NCBI GenBank assembly: GCA_020720385.1
Contig: DYOR01000014.1
Span: forward strand, 1-40,417
DNA: 40,417 bases
Direction of reading: 5' to 3'
Source: Rubrivivax sp.
Lineage (GTDB): Bacteria; Pseudomonadota; Gammaproteobacteria; Burkholderiales; Burkholderiaceae_C
Shown here: positions 1-10,310 of the stretch, piece after piece
Position numbering within the stretch: the stretch's first letter is position 1
Layout of the letters: each line of letters starts with the position of its first letter
Notes under the pieces: generated by a model
Databases searched by the model: none
What the model saw: the letters and a program-made list of their open reading frames with translations, nothing else
Told to the model about the DNA's origin: nothing
Translations under genes and position numbers: made by a program

Positions 1-656
1 CGGCGTCGGCCCCGGGGCGGCGCCGGGCGGCCACCGCGGCGCACGGGGCCGTGCGAGTCCACCGCACGCGGCCGCGTGACGTCGGCAATGAGCATGAGCG
101 CGCGCACCGTGTCCTGCACCGCCTCGGCCAGGTCGGCCGGGGGCTCCAGGGTGTCGATCACCGCCAGCAGGGTGTCGGCATCTTCCAGGTCCTCGGGGTC
201 GAAGTGCATGAAGAGCAGGGCCAGGGGCTCGACCAGCTCCGGATTGTCGAGTGCCATCAGCGCCGGGAAGGCGTCCATCGCCGCGGCAAACCCGGCCACC
301 CAGGGCAGCACGCCCTCGGCCGGCGTGGCCTCGTCGTCGAGTTGGTAGATCCAGGGGTCGAACCATTGGCGCTGGGCGATGGCGCGGTCGAGTTCGGCAT
401 GGCGGCGCCGCACCAGCGCCTGCAGCTCCTCGAGCGCCGCGCCCGCGGGCGCGGGCCGGCCTTCGATGTCGGTGACCAGCGCCAGCCACTCTGCCGGCGC
501 GGGGCGCTGCGGCTGCAGCAGCACGCCGCAGAGGAATCCGTCGAGCGCACTCAGGTCCAGGGGTTGCAGGGGCGGCGGCAGCGCGTCGAGCAGCGACTCG
601 AGCTGCTGCAACTCGGTGTCCGAAAGGGAGGCGGCGGGCGGTGTCGGTTGGGTCAA
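1..656 (-). CDS. UPF0149 / YecA-YgfB-like family protein (partial, C-terminus beyond window start)
   Basis: Minus-strand frame open from TTG at 656 to the window edge: LTQPTPPAASLSDTELQQLESLLDALPPPLQPLDLSALDGFLCGVLLQPQRPAPAEWLALVTDIEG...QRQWFDPWIYQLDDEATPAEGVLPWVAGFAAAMDAFPAL. The LDGFLCGVL motif and overall pattern fit UPF0149. Absent from the supplied ORF track, probably because it has a TTG start and runs off the edge. Confidence 0.75.
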   Translation of the reverse strand, partial: MTQPTPPAASLSDTELQQLESLLDALPPPLQPLDLSALDGFLCGVLLQPQRPAPAEWLALVTDIEGRPAPAGAALEELQALVRRRHAELDRAIAQRQWFDPWIYQLDDEATPAEGVLPWVAGFAAAMDAFPALMALDNPELVEPLALLFMHFDPEDLEDADTLLAVIDTLEPPADLAEAVQDTVRALMLIADVTRPRAVDSHGPVRRGGRPAPPRGRR

Positions 657-732
657 GGAGAAAATCCCTCAGGGAGCGGGAGCGGTTGATTGTCCGGCAT
701 AGACTGCCGCATCGAACCCAAGGAGCAATGTC

Positions 733-2253
733 ATGGGCGCACCCAAGGCCTACGTTCAAACCGGTGACATCGGCCACTGGATAGGCGGTGCCGCGTTCGG
801 CGGCAGCGGCGCACGCAAGCAGACCGTCTGGAATCCAACCCAGGGCACAGCGGCCTGCCAGGTGCTGCTGGCCAGCGTGGAGGACGTGAACGCCGCGGTG
901 GCCGCGGCCACCGCGGCGCAGCCGGCCTGGGGCGACACGCCGCCGATCCGCCGCGCCCGCGTGCTCAACGCCTTCCTCGGCCTGCTCAACGAGCACAAGG
1001 ACCGGCTCGCGGCAATGATCACCGCCGAGCACGGCAAGGTTTTCACCGATGCCCAGGGCGAGGTCATGCGCGGCATCGACATCGTCGAGTTCGCCTGCGG
1101 CGTCCCGCAGCTGCTCAAGGGCGACTACACCGACCAGGTGAGCACGGGCATCGACAACTGGGTGCTGCGCCAGCCCCTGGGCGTGGTCGCCGGCGTCACG
1201 CCGTTCAACTTCCCGTGCATGGTGCCGATGTGGATGTTCCCGCTGGCGCTGGCCTGCGGCAACGCCTTCATCCTCAAGCCCAGCGAGCGCGATCCGTCGC
1301 CCTCGCTGCTCATGGCCGAGTTGCTGAAGCAAGCGGGGCTGCCCGACGGCGTGTTCAGCGTGGTGCAGGGCGACAAGGTGGCGGTGGACGCGCTGCTCAC
1401 CCACCCCGACGTGAAGGCGCTCTCCTTCGTCGGCTCCACGCCCATCGCGCAGTACATCTACGAGACCGGCGCGCACCATGGCAAGCGCGTGCAGGCCCTG
1501 GGCGGCGCCAAGAACCACATGGTGGTGATGCCCGATGCCGATCTGGACCAGGCCGTCGATGCCCTTATCGGCAGCGCCTACGGCTCGGCGGGCGAACGCT
1601 GCATGGCCATCAGCGTGGCGGTGCTGGTGGGCGACGTGGCAGAGCGCATCGTCCCACGGCTGGCCGAGCGCACGCGCGCGCTGAAGATCAAGAACGGCAT
1701 GGAGCTCGACGCCGAGATGGGCCCCATCGTCACGCGCGAGGCGCGCGAGCGCATCGAGAAATACATCGGCATCGGCGTCGAGGAAGGAGCCACGCTGGTG
1801 GTCGACGGCCGCGGCCACAAGGTGCCGGGTTTCGAGCAGGGCTTCTTCACCGGCGGCTCCTTGTTCGACCACGTGCTGCCTTCGATGCGCATCTACAAGG
1901 AAGAGATCTTCGGCCCCGTGCTGGTGTGCGTGCGCGTTGCCGACCTTGCACAGGCGCTGGCGCTGGTCAACGCGCACGAGTTCGGCAACGGCGTCGCCTG
2001 CTTCACCAGCGACGGCGGCGTGGCGCGCGAGTTCGCGCGGCGCGTGCAGGTGGGCATGGTGGGCATCAACGTGCCCATCCCCGTGCCCATGGCCTGGCAT
2101 GGTTTCGGCGGCTGGAAGAAGAGCTTGTTCGGCGACACGCACGCCTACGGCGAGGAAGGCGTGCGCTTCTACACGAAGCAAAAGAGCGTCATGCAGCGCT
2201 GGAGTGGCAGCATCGGCAGGGGCGCCGAGTTCGCCATGCCCACCGTCAGGTGA
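733..2253 (+). CDS. mmsA: CoA-acylating methylmalonate-semialdehyde dehydrogenase
   Basis: 506-aa ALDH-superfamily [31 protein letters not shown], catalytic-Cys motif [14 protein letters not shown] and [18 protein letters not shown] are characteristic of MmsA. Confidence 0.95.
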   Translation: MGAPKAYVQTGDIGHWIGGAAFGGSGARKQTVWNPTQGTAACQVLLASVEDVNAAVAAATAAQPAWGDTPPIRRARVLNAFLGLLNEHKDRLAAMITAEHGKVFTDAQGEVMRGIDIVEFACGVPQLLKGDYTDQVSTGIDNWVLRQPLGVVAGVTPFNFPCMVPMWMFPLALACGNAFILKPSERDPSPSLLMAELLKQAGLPDGVFSVVQGDKVAVDALLTHPDVKALSFVGSTPIAQYIYETGAHHGKRVQALGGAKNHMVVMPDADLDQAVDALIGSAYGSAGERCMAISVAVLVGDVAERIVPRLAERTRALKIKNGMELDAEMGPIVTREARERIEKYIGIGVEEGATLVVDGRGHKVPGFEQGFFTGGSLFDHVLPSMRIYKEEIFGPVLVCVRVADLAQALALVNAHEFGNGVACFTSDGGVAREFARRVQVGMVGINVPIPVPMAWHGFGGWKKSLFGDTHAYGEEGVRFYTKQKSVMQRWSGSIGRGAEFAMPTVR

Positions 2254-2291
2254 GGTGTGCGCAGCCGGGAGTGTGGAGCAACGGAGGCAGC

Positions 2292-3155
2292 ATGACCCAC
2301 CTGATTCCCGATTGCGAAGCCGGTTACGCGCGCCGTTGCTTACTGCTCGCGACGGCCGCCTGCGTGATGGCCGGCGTGTGGCCGCCGCAAAGCGCGCAGG
2401 CTGCCGTCAGCGACATCGGCGACGCCATCAACAAGGCCGGCCGCCAGCGCATGCTCTCGCAGCGCATGGCCAAGGCCTACTGCCAACTGGGGCTGGGGCT
2501 GGTGCCCGAGCAGTCGCGGAAGATCCTCACCGTCTCGCAGCAGCTGTTTGCCAGCCAGTTGGTCGAGCTGACGGCTTTTGCGCCCACGCCCGACATCCGC
2601 CAGACTTATGACGAACTGGGCCGTCTGTGGCAGCCCTACCGCACCCTGCTCGAAGGCAAGCCCGGGCGCGACGAAGCACGGCGCGTCGCTGCGCTGAGCG
2701 AAGACGTGTTGCGCTCGGCGCACCTGGCCACCACGCAGCTCGAGCTGCACGCCGGCACCAGCGTGGGCCGGCTCATCAACATCGCGGGGCGCCAGCGCAT
2801 GCTCTCGCAGCGCATGGCCAAGTTCTACATGCTGCGCCAATGGGGCATCAGCAGCGCGGAGATGGACAACGAGGCCCAGATCGCGCAGCGCGAATTCACC
2901 AGCGCGCTGGCCGCCCTGGAAGCCGCACCGGAGAATACCGCCGCCGTCAAGGACGACCTCGAACTGGCACGCGCGCAATGGGTGTTCTTCGGCCAGGCAC
3001 TCCGTCAGCAGGGCGCCGCAGGCGCACTCAACCCCGTGCATGCCACCGACGTGGCCACCACCAGCGAGCGGCTGCTCGAAGTGATGGACCGCGTGACCGG
3101 GCGCTATGCGGCGCTGAGCGCGGCGACGGCTCCGGCGCCCGCGCGCAAGCGGTGA
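2292..3155 (+). CDS. Type IV pili methyl-accepting chemotaxis transducer N-terminal (PilJ-type) domain protein, predicted periplasmic
   Basis: ATG at 2292 after GGAGG; signal-peptide-like N-terminus (CLLLATAACVMAGVWPPQSAQAAVS); two copies of the INxAGRQRMLSQRMAK motif; no methyl-accepting or kinase domain. Confidence 0.8.
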   Translation: MTHLIPDCEAGYARRCLLLATAACVMAGVWPPQSAQAAVSDIGDAINKAGRQRMLSQRMAKAYCQLGLGLVPEQSRKILTVSQQLFASQLVELTAFAPTPDIRQTYDELGRLWQPYRTLLEGKPGRDEARRVAALSEDVLRSAHLATTQLELHAGTSVGRLINIAGRQRMLSQRMAKFYMLRQWGISSAEMDNEAQIAQREFTSALAALEAAPENTAAVKDDLELARAQWVFFGQALRQQGAAGALNPVHATDVATTSERLLEVMDRVTGRYAALSAATAPAPARKR

Positions 3156-3322
3156 GTACCGCGCCGCCTGCCCCGTGGCCTGCGGCGCCGCGGGTGGGTC
3201 GCGCTGGATGCGCCGGCGTGAGTCGGCGCTGCACCCGGTGCAAACGCCTCAGCGGCGATCAAGGTCGCCGCGCGCGCTGGTGGGCGCGCTGGCGGGACGC
3301 GCGCACCTAAACTACGCGATCC

Positions 3323-4078
3323 ATGCGCTGGCCACTTGTGTTCCTCGTTCTGTGCGCTTCAGCTGCGCACGCCCAGAGCTGGCACGAGCCGGCGACCGGC
3401 ATGACCTTCCTGCGCGTTCCCGGCGGCTGCTTCGCCATGGGCGACACCTTGGGCGGGGGCGAGCACAACGAATACCCGGTGCATGAGGTGTGTCTCGGGG
3501 ACACCTGGATCGGCAAGTTCGAGGTCACGCAGGGCGAATGGCGCGCGCTCATGGAGCAAAACCCGTCGGCGTATGTGGGGAGCGACCGGCTGCCCGTCGA
3601 CAGCGTGAACCAGGCCGACATCGCCGCGTTTGTCCGGCGCCTGGGCGAGCGCAATCCAGGACACCTGTTTCGCCTGCCCACCGAAGCCGAATGGGAATTC
3701 TCTTGCCGCGCCGGCGGACGCTCGACCCCATTCAGCGGCGAGCCGCCGCCGCAAGGTGCAAACACTGCCGAATACGCCAACCAGCATGGCGAGGGCACGA
3801 CCCCGGTGGGCCGTTTCGCGCCGAATGCGCTGGGACTCCACGACATGAGCGGCAACCTCTGGGAGTGGGTCAGCGACGTCTATGCCAGCGACGCCTATGC
3901 CCACCATGCACGCGACAGCCCTCACTATCAGGCTGCCGGGCCCGCCCGCCTCTTGCGCGGGGGCGCGTGGAGCCACGATGCCCTCTTTGCCCGGTGCAGC
4001 AAGCGCCACATGCATTGCCGACCGACCGCGCGCTTCGACTTCGTCGGGTTCCGGCTGGTGATGGAAATGGCGCGCTAG
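3323..4078 (+). CDS. Secreted formylglycine-generating enzyme (SUMF1/FGE-sulfatase) fold protein
   Basis: MRWPLVFLVLCASAAHAQS signal peptide; GMTFLRVPGGCFAMGD, VTQGEWRALM, RLPTEAEWEFSCRAG, MSGNLWEWVSDVY, LLRGGAWSHD, FVGFRLV are family hallmarks. Confidence 0.88.
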   Translation: MRWPLVFLVLCASAAHAQSWHEPATGMTFLRVPGGCFAMGDTLGGGEHNEYPVHEVCLGDTWIGKFEVTQGEWRALMEQNPSAYVGSDRLPVDSVNQADIAAFVRRLGERNPGHLFRLPTEAEWEFSCRAGGRSTPFSGEPPPQGANTAEYANQHGEGTTPVGRFAPNALGLHDMSGNLWEWVSDVYASDAYAHHARDSPHYQAAGPARLLRGGAWSHDALFARCSKRHMHCRPTARFDFVGFRLVMEMAR

Positions 4079-4108
4079 CGAGCGGTGCAAACACCGACCG
4101 ACGACCCC

Positions 4109-4148
4109 GCCGCTGGGCCGCATCTCTGCGGGGCCCATGCTCAGCGGC
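4109..4148. terminator. Possible bidirectional hairpin between convergent genes
   Basis: GCCGCTG(4109-4115)...CAGCGGC(4142-4148) enclosing CCGCA-TCTC-TGCGG, in the gap between the convergent FGE-like gene and tdh; no strong T-run. Confidence 0.35.
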
Positions 4149-4179
4149 AGCTGTGCCCGTTCATGGCGCGCCCGCGCCC

Positions 4180-5217
<1,038 letters not shown>

Positions 5218-5263
5218 GGGGGTTCGGTTTTGCAGTGCAGTGTCTGGAGCTTAAGCCTGCCGC

Positions 5264-6472
5264 TCAGGCGATCGCCCCCAGGGCCCGGCCCACCTTGGTG
5301 AAGGCGCCCACCGCCTGGTCGATCTGCGCCGGGGCGTGCGCCGCCGACATCTGCGTGCGGATGCGCGCCTTGCCGCGTGGCACGACCGGAAAGCTGAAAC
5401 CGATGACGTAGATGCCTTCGAGCAGCAAGGCGTCGGCCATGCGCGTGGCCAGCTGCGCATCCCCCAGCATCACCGGCACGATGGCGTGCTCACCGGGGAC
5501 CAGGGCGAAACCGGCCTGGGCCATGGCGTGGCGGAAACGCGCGGCGTTGGCCTGCACGCGCTGGCGCAAGGCCGCACCTTCGGCCGAGCGCAGCAGTTGC
5601 AGCACGGCCAGCGAAGCGGCGACGATGGACGGTGCCAGCGAGTTCGAGAACAGGTAGGGGCGCGAGCGCTGGCGCAGCAGATCCACCACCTCGCGGCGGC
5701 CGGCCACGTAGCCGCCGCTGGCCCCGCCCAGCGCCTTGCCCAGGGTGCCGGTGTAGATGTCGATGCGCTCGCTCACGCCGCAGTGTTCGGGCGTGCCGCG
5801 GCCCTGTGCGCCGACGAAGCCCACGGCATGCGAATCGTCCACCATCACGCGGGCGTCGTAGCGCTCGGCCAGCGCGCAGATGCCCTGCAGGTTGGCGATG
5901 ATGCCGTCCATCGAAAACACGCCATCGGTGGCAATCAGCTTGAAGCGCGCGCCGGCGGCGTCGGCGGCCTGCAGTTGCGCTTCCAGATCGGCCATGTCGT
6001 TGTTGCGGTAGCGATAGCGCTGGGCCTTGCACAGGCGCACGCCGTCGATGATGCTGGCGTGGTTGAGCTCGTCGCTGATGACGGCGTCCTCTTCGCCCAG
6101 CAGCGTCTCGAACAGGCCGCCGTTGGCGTCGAAGCACGACGAGTACAGGATGCAGTCCTGCGTCCCCAGAAAATCCGCCAGCGCCATTTCCAGCGCCCGG
6201 TGGGGGGTCTGCGTGCCGCAGATGAAGCGCACCGAGGCCATGCCGAAGCCGAACCCGTCCAGGCCCTGCTTGGCGGCGCCGATGAGCCGCGCGTCATCGG
6301 CCAGGCCGAGGTAGTTGTTGGCGCAGAAGTTGATCACCTCCGCCCCGGAATCCAGTCTCAGCGTCGCGCCTTGTGGCGTGGCGATCAGGCGCTCTCGCTT
6401 GTAGAAGCCGTCGCTGCGGATCTGCGCCAGGGTTGAATCCAGGTGTTGGTAGAACGAATCACTCATCGACAC
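5264..6472 (-). CDS. kbl: Glycine C-acetyltransferase (2-amino-3-ketobutyrate CoA ligase)
   Basis: 402 aa; [55 protein letters not shown]-lysine motif; operon with tdh. Confidence 0.96.
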   Translation of the reverse strand: MSMSDSFYQHLDSTLAQIRSDGFYKRERLIATPQGATLRLDSGAEVINFCANNYLGLADDARLIGAAKQGLDGFGFGMASVRFICGTQTPHRALEMALADFLGTQDCILYSSCFDANGGLFETLLGEEDAVISDELNHASIIDGVRLCKAQRYRYRNNDMADLEAQLQAADAAGARFKLIATDGVFSMDGIIANLQGICALAERYDARVMVDDSHAVGFVGAQGRGTPEHCGVSERIDIYTGTLGKALGGASGGYVAGRREVVDLLRQRSRPYLFSNSLAPSIVAASLAVLQLLRSAEGAALRQRVQANAARFRHAMAQAGFALVPGEHAIVPVMLGDAQLATRMADALLLEGIYVIGFSFPVVPRGKARIRTQMSAAHAPAQIDQAVGAFTKVGRALGAIA

Positions 6473-6690
6473 TCCTGCAACGCATCTTGTGGGCTGGGGT
6501 CACGGGCGCGCTGGGCATGCGTGCGCCGCGGGCGCCAAGCGGAAATTATCGGCCCCGGGGCCGCCTGACCTGGCTATACAAGCGCAACGGTGAAGTCATG
6601 AGTGCGTGGCGGCAGGGCCTGCTTCACCCGCGACGGCGGCGTACCGCCATGCGTGCGACCCCGCTCTGCCCTCGGTGCCCCGTTGCGTCT

Positions 6691-7278
6691 TCACGCCGCC
6701 GCATCGTAGGCCTGCTTCAGCCAGCCCACCACGGTCGCGTCGAGGTCGGCCTTGGCCGTGATGCGCGTGGTGGCATTGCACATGCTGCCGGGCGGCTGCA
6801 CTTTCAGCCGCACATCCGGCGCGAGGTTCCTGGCATTCAGGCCAATCTCGACGCTGTCCTTGGTGGCGGGCCCCACGGTCGCGAATTGCTTCCTTCTGCG
6901 CAGGCTGATGTAGGTTTTCTTCGGCGCCTCCTCGAAGGAGCCAAAGCTCCGCACGACGGCCATCACGGCCTCGTGAATCGGGCGCAAGCCAAGCTTGGCA
7001 CCACTGTAGATCGCATCGAGGGGGTCGCCGTCTCCACCCGTGGCGACGGCCACCGCCACGCCGCCACCCAGCTCGGGCAGCGGTTTGTCGACGAAGTGGA
7101 CCACCGTGTTGGCGTCGCCGTGGCCGAGCTTGAACTGCTCCATCAGCCAAGTGCGCTTCTCACCGAACTTGACCGCGCCGCTCGCAGCCAATGCGGCATG
7201 CAGCTCGGCGATGGTCCTGCCGGTCTTGGCCTGGATGTTCTTCAGCTGCGAGATCGTCGCGGTTTGCGGGTCGGCCAT
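6691..7278 (-). CDS. DUF4287/DUF5655-like domain protein
   Basis: MADPQTATISQLKNIQAKTGRTIAELHAALAASGAVKFGEKRTWLMEQFKLGHGDANTVVHF... then HEAVMAVVRSFGSFEEAPKKTYISLRRRKQFATVGPATKDSVEIGLNAR. Family assignment from remembered patterns. Confidence 0.7.
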   Translation of the reverse strand: MADPQTATISQLKNIQAKTGRTIAELHAALAASGAVKFGEKRTWLMEQFKLGHGDANTVVHFVDKPLPELGGGVAVAVATGGDGDPLDAIYSGAKLGLRPIHEAVMAVVRSFGSFEEAPKKTYISLRRRKQFATVGPATKDSVEIGLNARNLAPDVRLKVQPPGSMCNATTRITAKADLDATVVGWLKQAYDAAA

Positions 7279-7358
7279 CGGTGCCTCCTGACGAATCGAA
7301 TGGGAAATTGCACAAACCCAATGGGAGACCTTCGGTGGAACCTCGGGCTCGGGGTGGG

Positions 7359-7853
7359 CTACTCCTGTCGCTGCATGCGCACGCGCCAGGCTTCGGTCCA
7401 ACCCTGCGGCGTCTTGACTTCCGTGAGCACCAGGTAGGTGGCGTCGCCATCGCGACGCCACGTGCTGCGGTAGGTCCGTTGCTGCTTGCCGTCGCTGTAG
7501 CTCTCCTCTGGGAATACCAGTGCGCCATCCTGCACCGTCATCGTGCCGCGACTGTGGCCGCCGAGGACATTGATGTAGAGGTAATGAACCGCTTTCGATG
7601 CCGCATCGAAGTAGTAGATCGTCTCCCCGCCGTAGGGCGCCGAACCGCCGACAACGGTGTGCCGGTCGCGCAGGAACTGACGGTCGTAGACCCATTCGAA
7701 ACAGTGTTCGTCGACCTGCTTGCCATCCGGAAAGGCCCCTTTCCAGCAGCTGCCCGCAAGAAAGGCCTGTGCCTGGAAGTGGGCAAGCGGTGTCCGGGGC
7801 TGCGCGAGCGCGATCACGGGCAGCATGGCGAGAATCAGCAGGGAGCCACGCAT
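7359..7853 (-). CDS. Predicted secreted hypothetical protein (lipocalin-like/DUF1579-like beta-rich)
   Basis: Signal peptide MRGSLLILAMLPVIALAQP; compact beta-rich sequence (HFQAQAFLAGSCWKGAFPDGKQVDEHCFEWVYDRQFLRDRHTV); starts 3 nt after the TetR gene stop. Confidence 0.7.
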   Translation of the reverse strand: MRGSLLILAMLPVIALAQPRTPLAHFQAQAFLAGSCWKGAFPDGKQVDEHCFEWVYDRQFLRDRHTVVGGSAPYGGETIYYFDAASKAVHYLYINVLGGHSRGTMTVQDGALVFPEESYSDGKQQRTYRSTWRRDGDATYLVLTEVKTPQGWTEAWRVRMQRQE

Positions 7854-7856
7854 CGA

Positions 7857-8495
7857 CTATGTCCTCTTGGGTTTGCGGGAAGCGGGGACCGCGCGCGCTT
7901 CGTCAAGCAGGCGGTCGAAGTAAGCGCGGAGCTGGCCGACCGCCGTGTCGAACAGAGCGACATCGCGATACGTTCGGGCGAGCATCACGCCGCCCTCCAT
8001 CGTCGTCAGAACGAAGCTGGCGAGCGCACGCCGATCCAGACGGTGGGGCAGTCGAGGGCCGGCATCCACGAGGCAGCGCTCGATGGCAGCGACCCAGGCG
8101 GAAAAGTTGGCCATGAGCCGCGAGCGCACGGGCGGGTCCGGCTCGTGCAGCTCGAGCGCGAGGCTGCCGATCGGGCAGCCATAGGTGCACTCCGTCTGGA
8201 CGATCAACTCGCGGTACTTCGCGAGCAGTGCGAACACGCGCTCAACGGGATCCGCAATGTCCTTCCATACGGGCGTGAGCAGCATGGCATCGATGCCGTC
8301 GTGATAGAGGTCGAGTACGGCAAGCAGGACATCCTGCTTTCCAGGAAAGACGTGATAGAGACTGCCGCTGTGCAGGCCCGCGCGCTTGAGCAGGTCGGCG
8401 ATGCTGGTGGACTGGTAACCCTTTTCCCAGAACAGCTCCATCGCCGCAAAGAGGATGCGCGATCGGGTCTCCGGAAGACTGACTTGATCGATCAT
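7857..8495 (-). CDS. TetR/AcrR family transcriptional regulator
   Basis: N-terminal HTH: TRSRILFAAMELFWEKGYQSTSIADLLKRAGLHSGSLYHVFPGKQDVLLAVLDLY. Confidence 0.93.
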   Translation of the reverse strand: MIDQVSLPETRSRILFAAMELFWEKGYQSTSIADLLKRAGLHSGSLYHVFPGKQDVLLAVLDLYHDGIDAMLLTPVWKDIADPVERVFALLAKYRELIVQTECTYGCPIGSLALELHEPDPPVRSRLMANFSAWVAAIERCLVDAGPRLPHRLDRRALASFVLTTMEGGVMLARTYRDVALFDTAVGQLRAYFDRLLDEARAVPASRKPKRT

Positions 8496-8532
8496 TCAAG
8501 GCAATGTACCCAGTCTTGATCGGTTGATCAAG
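8483..8532. promoter_or_regulatory. Tandem TetR-type operator palindromes
   Basis: CTTGATCGATCATTCAAG (8483-8500) and CTTGATCGGTTGATCAAG (8515-8532), both 18 bp with CTTGA...TCAAG arms; centres 32 bp apart; the first overlaps the TetR start codon. Confidence 0.7.
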
Positions 8533-8603
8533 TCTGTCCGGGCCTGTCGCGCCACCGTCCGCTACGGTCACCCGACCAGGCGCGGTCAGCGCGGCGTGCC
8601 GCG

Positions 8604-9431
8604 CTACAGCTTCTCGGTCTCGCCGGCGCGTGGCTGCCACTTCATGAGGCGTTTCTCGACGCGCCCCACGGCGGCGTCGAGCACCAGCGCGAAGGCGGTG
8701 AGCACGAGGATGCCGGCCATCACCGTGTTCATGTCGAAGGTGCCTTCGGCCTGCAGGATGAGGTAGCCCACGCCCGAGGCGCTGCCCAGGTATTCGCCCA
8801 CCACGGCGCCGACGAAGGCCAGGCCCACGCTGGTGTGCAGGCTGGAGAAAACCCAGCTCGTGGCGCTGGGCAGGTAGACGTGGCGCAGCAGCTGGCGGGG
8901 GCTCGCGCCGAGCATGCGCGCATTGGCCAGCACCACCGGGCTGACTTCCTTCACCCCCTGGTAGACGTTGAAGAAGACGATGAAGAACACCAGCGTCACG
9001 CCCAGCGCCACCTTGCTGCCTATGCCCAGGCCGAACCACACGGCGAAGATCGGCGCCAGGATGATGCGCGGCATGCTGTTGAGCGCCTTGACGTAGGGCT
9101 CGAGGATGGCGCTGGCCATCGGCGCCAGCGCCAGCCACAACCCGCCGGCCAGCCCGAGCACCGAGCCGGTGACGAAGGCCAGCACCGTCTCCACCAGCGT
9201 CACCGCCAGGTGGCGGTAGATGTCGGCATCGCTGACGAACCAGGTCCACACGCGCGCGAGCACCTTCAGCGGCTCGCCGAAGAAGAAGGCCGCCTGGCGG
9301 TCGTTGTCGAACATGAAGTTCGGCACCAGCCCGGGCGTGGTCATGAGGTACCAGAAGGCGAACACGGCCAAGAGCAGGGCCGCCTGCCACAGGCGCAGGG
9401 TGCCGGCGCGCGGCTTGATCAGGGACCACAT
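8604..9431 (-). CDS. ABC transporter permease (nitrate/sulfonate/taurine SsuC/TauC type)
   Basis: 276-codon ORF starting MWSLIKPRAGTLRLWQAALLLAVFAFWYLM; permease signature (NARMLGASPRQLLRHVYLPSATSWVFSSL). ATGA overlap with the upstream ATPase gene. Confidence 0.92.
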   Translation of the reverse strand: MWSLIKPRAGTLRLWQAALLLAVFAFWYLMTTPGLVPNFMFDNDRQAAFFFGEPLKVLARVWTWFVSDADIYRHLAVTLVETVLAFVTGSVLGLAGGLWLALAPMASAILEPYVKALNSMPRIILAPIFAVWFGLGIGSKVALGVTLVFFIVFFNVYQGVKEVSPVVLANARMLGASPRQLLRHVYLPSATSWVFSSLHTSVGLAFVGAVVGEYLGSASGVGYLILQAEGTFDMNTVMAGILVLTAFALVLDAAVGRVEKRLMKWQPRAGETEKL

Positions 9432-10243
9432 CAGGCGGCCTTCACTTGCAGTTGCTGGGCGTAGCCCTCGAGCACCTCTTCGCGCAGCACGGCCCAGATG
9501 GCGGCGTGCAGTTCGATGAAGCGCGCCGTGGTCTTGATCTCGGCGACGTCGCGCGGGCGCGGGATGTCGATGGTGAATTCGCCGATGGGGTGGCTCGCCG
9601 GGCCGGCCGAGAGCACCACCAGGCGGTCGCTCATGGCGATGGCCTCGTCGAGGTCGTGGGTGATGAAGAGCACGGCTTTCCGTTTGGCCTGCCAGAGCTC
9701 CAGCACCTCGTTTTCCATGAGCTGGCGCGTCTGGATGTCCAGGGCCGAGAAGGGCTCGTCCATGAGGATGATGTCGGGGTCCAGCGCCAGCGTCTGTGCC
9801 AGCGACGTGCGCTTGCGCATGCCGCCGGAGAGCTGGTGCGGGTAGCGGTCGCCGAAGGCGGCGAGGCCGACGCGGCGCAGCCACTCCTGCGCGCGCGCCT
9901 GGGCGTCGCCGGCGCCGCGGAACTCCAGCCCGGCCATGACGTTGCCCAGCGCGGTGCGCCAGGGCATCAGGCTCTCGCTCTGGAACATGTAGCCCGCGCG
10001 CGCGTTGATGCCCACCAGCGGCTCGCCGAAGACATGCACGCTGCCCGTGCTCGGCACGAGCAGGCCGGCGGCGACGTTGAGCAAGGTGCTCTTGCCGCAG
10101 CCCGTGGGGCCGACGACGGAGACGAACTCGCCCGCGCCGACGCTGAGCGAGACGTCGCGCACGGCGGTGTAGCGCTGGCCGGGGTCGCCCTTGCTGACGA
10201 AGGTGCACGACACGCCCTGCAGCGACAGTGCCTGTGAATTCAT
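9431..10243 (-). CDS. ABC transporter ATP-binding protein (SsuB/TauB type)
   Basis: Walker A GPTGCGKST, signature LSGGMRKRTSLAQTLALDPDIILMDEPFSALD. Confidence 0.95.
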   Translation of the reverse strand: MNSQALSLQGVSCTFVSKGDPGQRYTAVRDVSLSVGAGEFVSVVGPTGCGKSTLLNVAAGLLVPSTGSVHVFGEPLVGINARAGYMFQSESLMPWRTALGNVMAGLEFRGAGDAQARAQEWLRRVGLAAFGDRYPHQLSGGMRKRTSLAQTLALDPDIILMDEPFSALDIQTRQLMENEVLELWQAKRKAVLFITHDLDEAIAMSDRLVVLSAGPASHPIGEFTIDIPRPRDVAEIKTTARFIELHAAIWAVLREEVLEGYAQQLQVKAA

Positions 10244-10310
10244 GCCTGAGCTTTCGTCGCGCAGCCTGCGCCGTTCGCTGTGTGCGGGCCCGGCGGGCCG
10301 GGCCGCGCCC

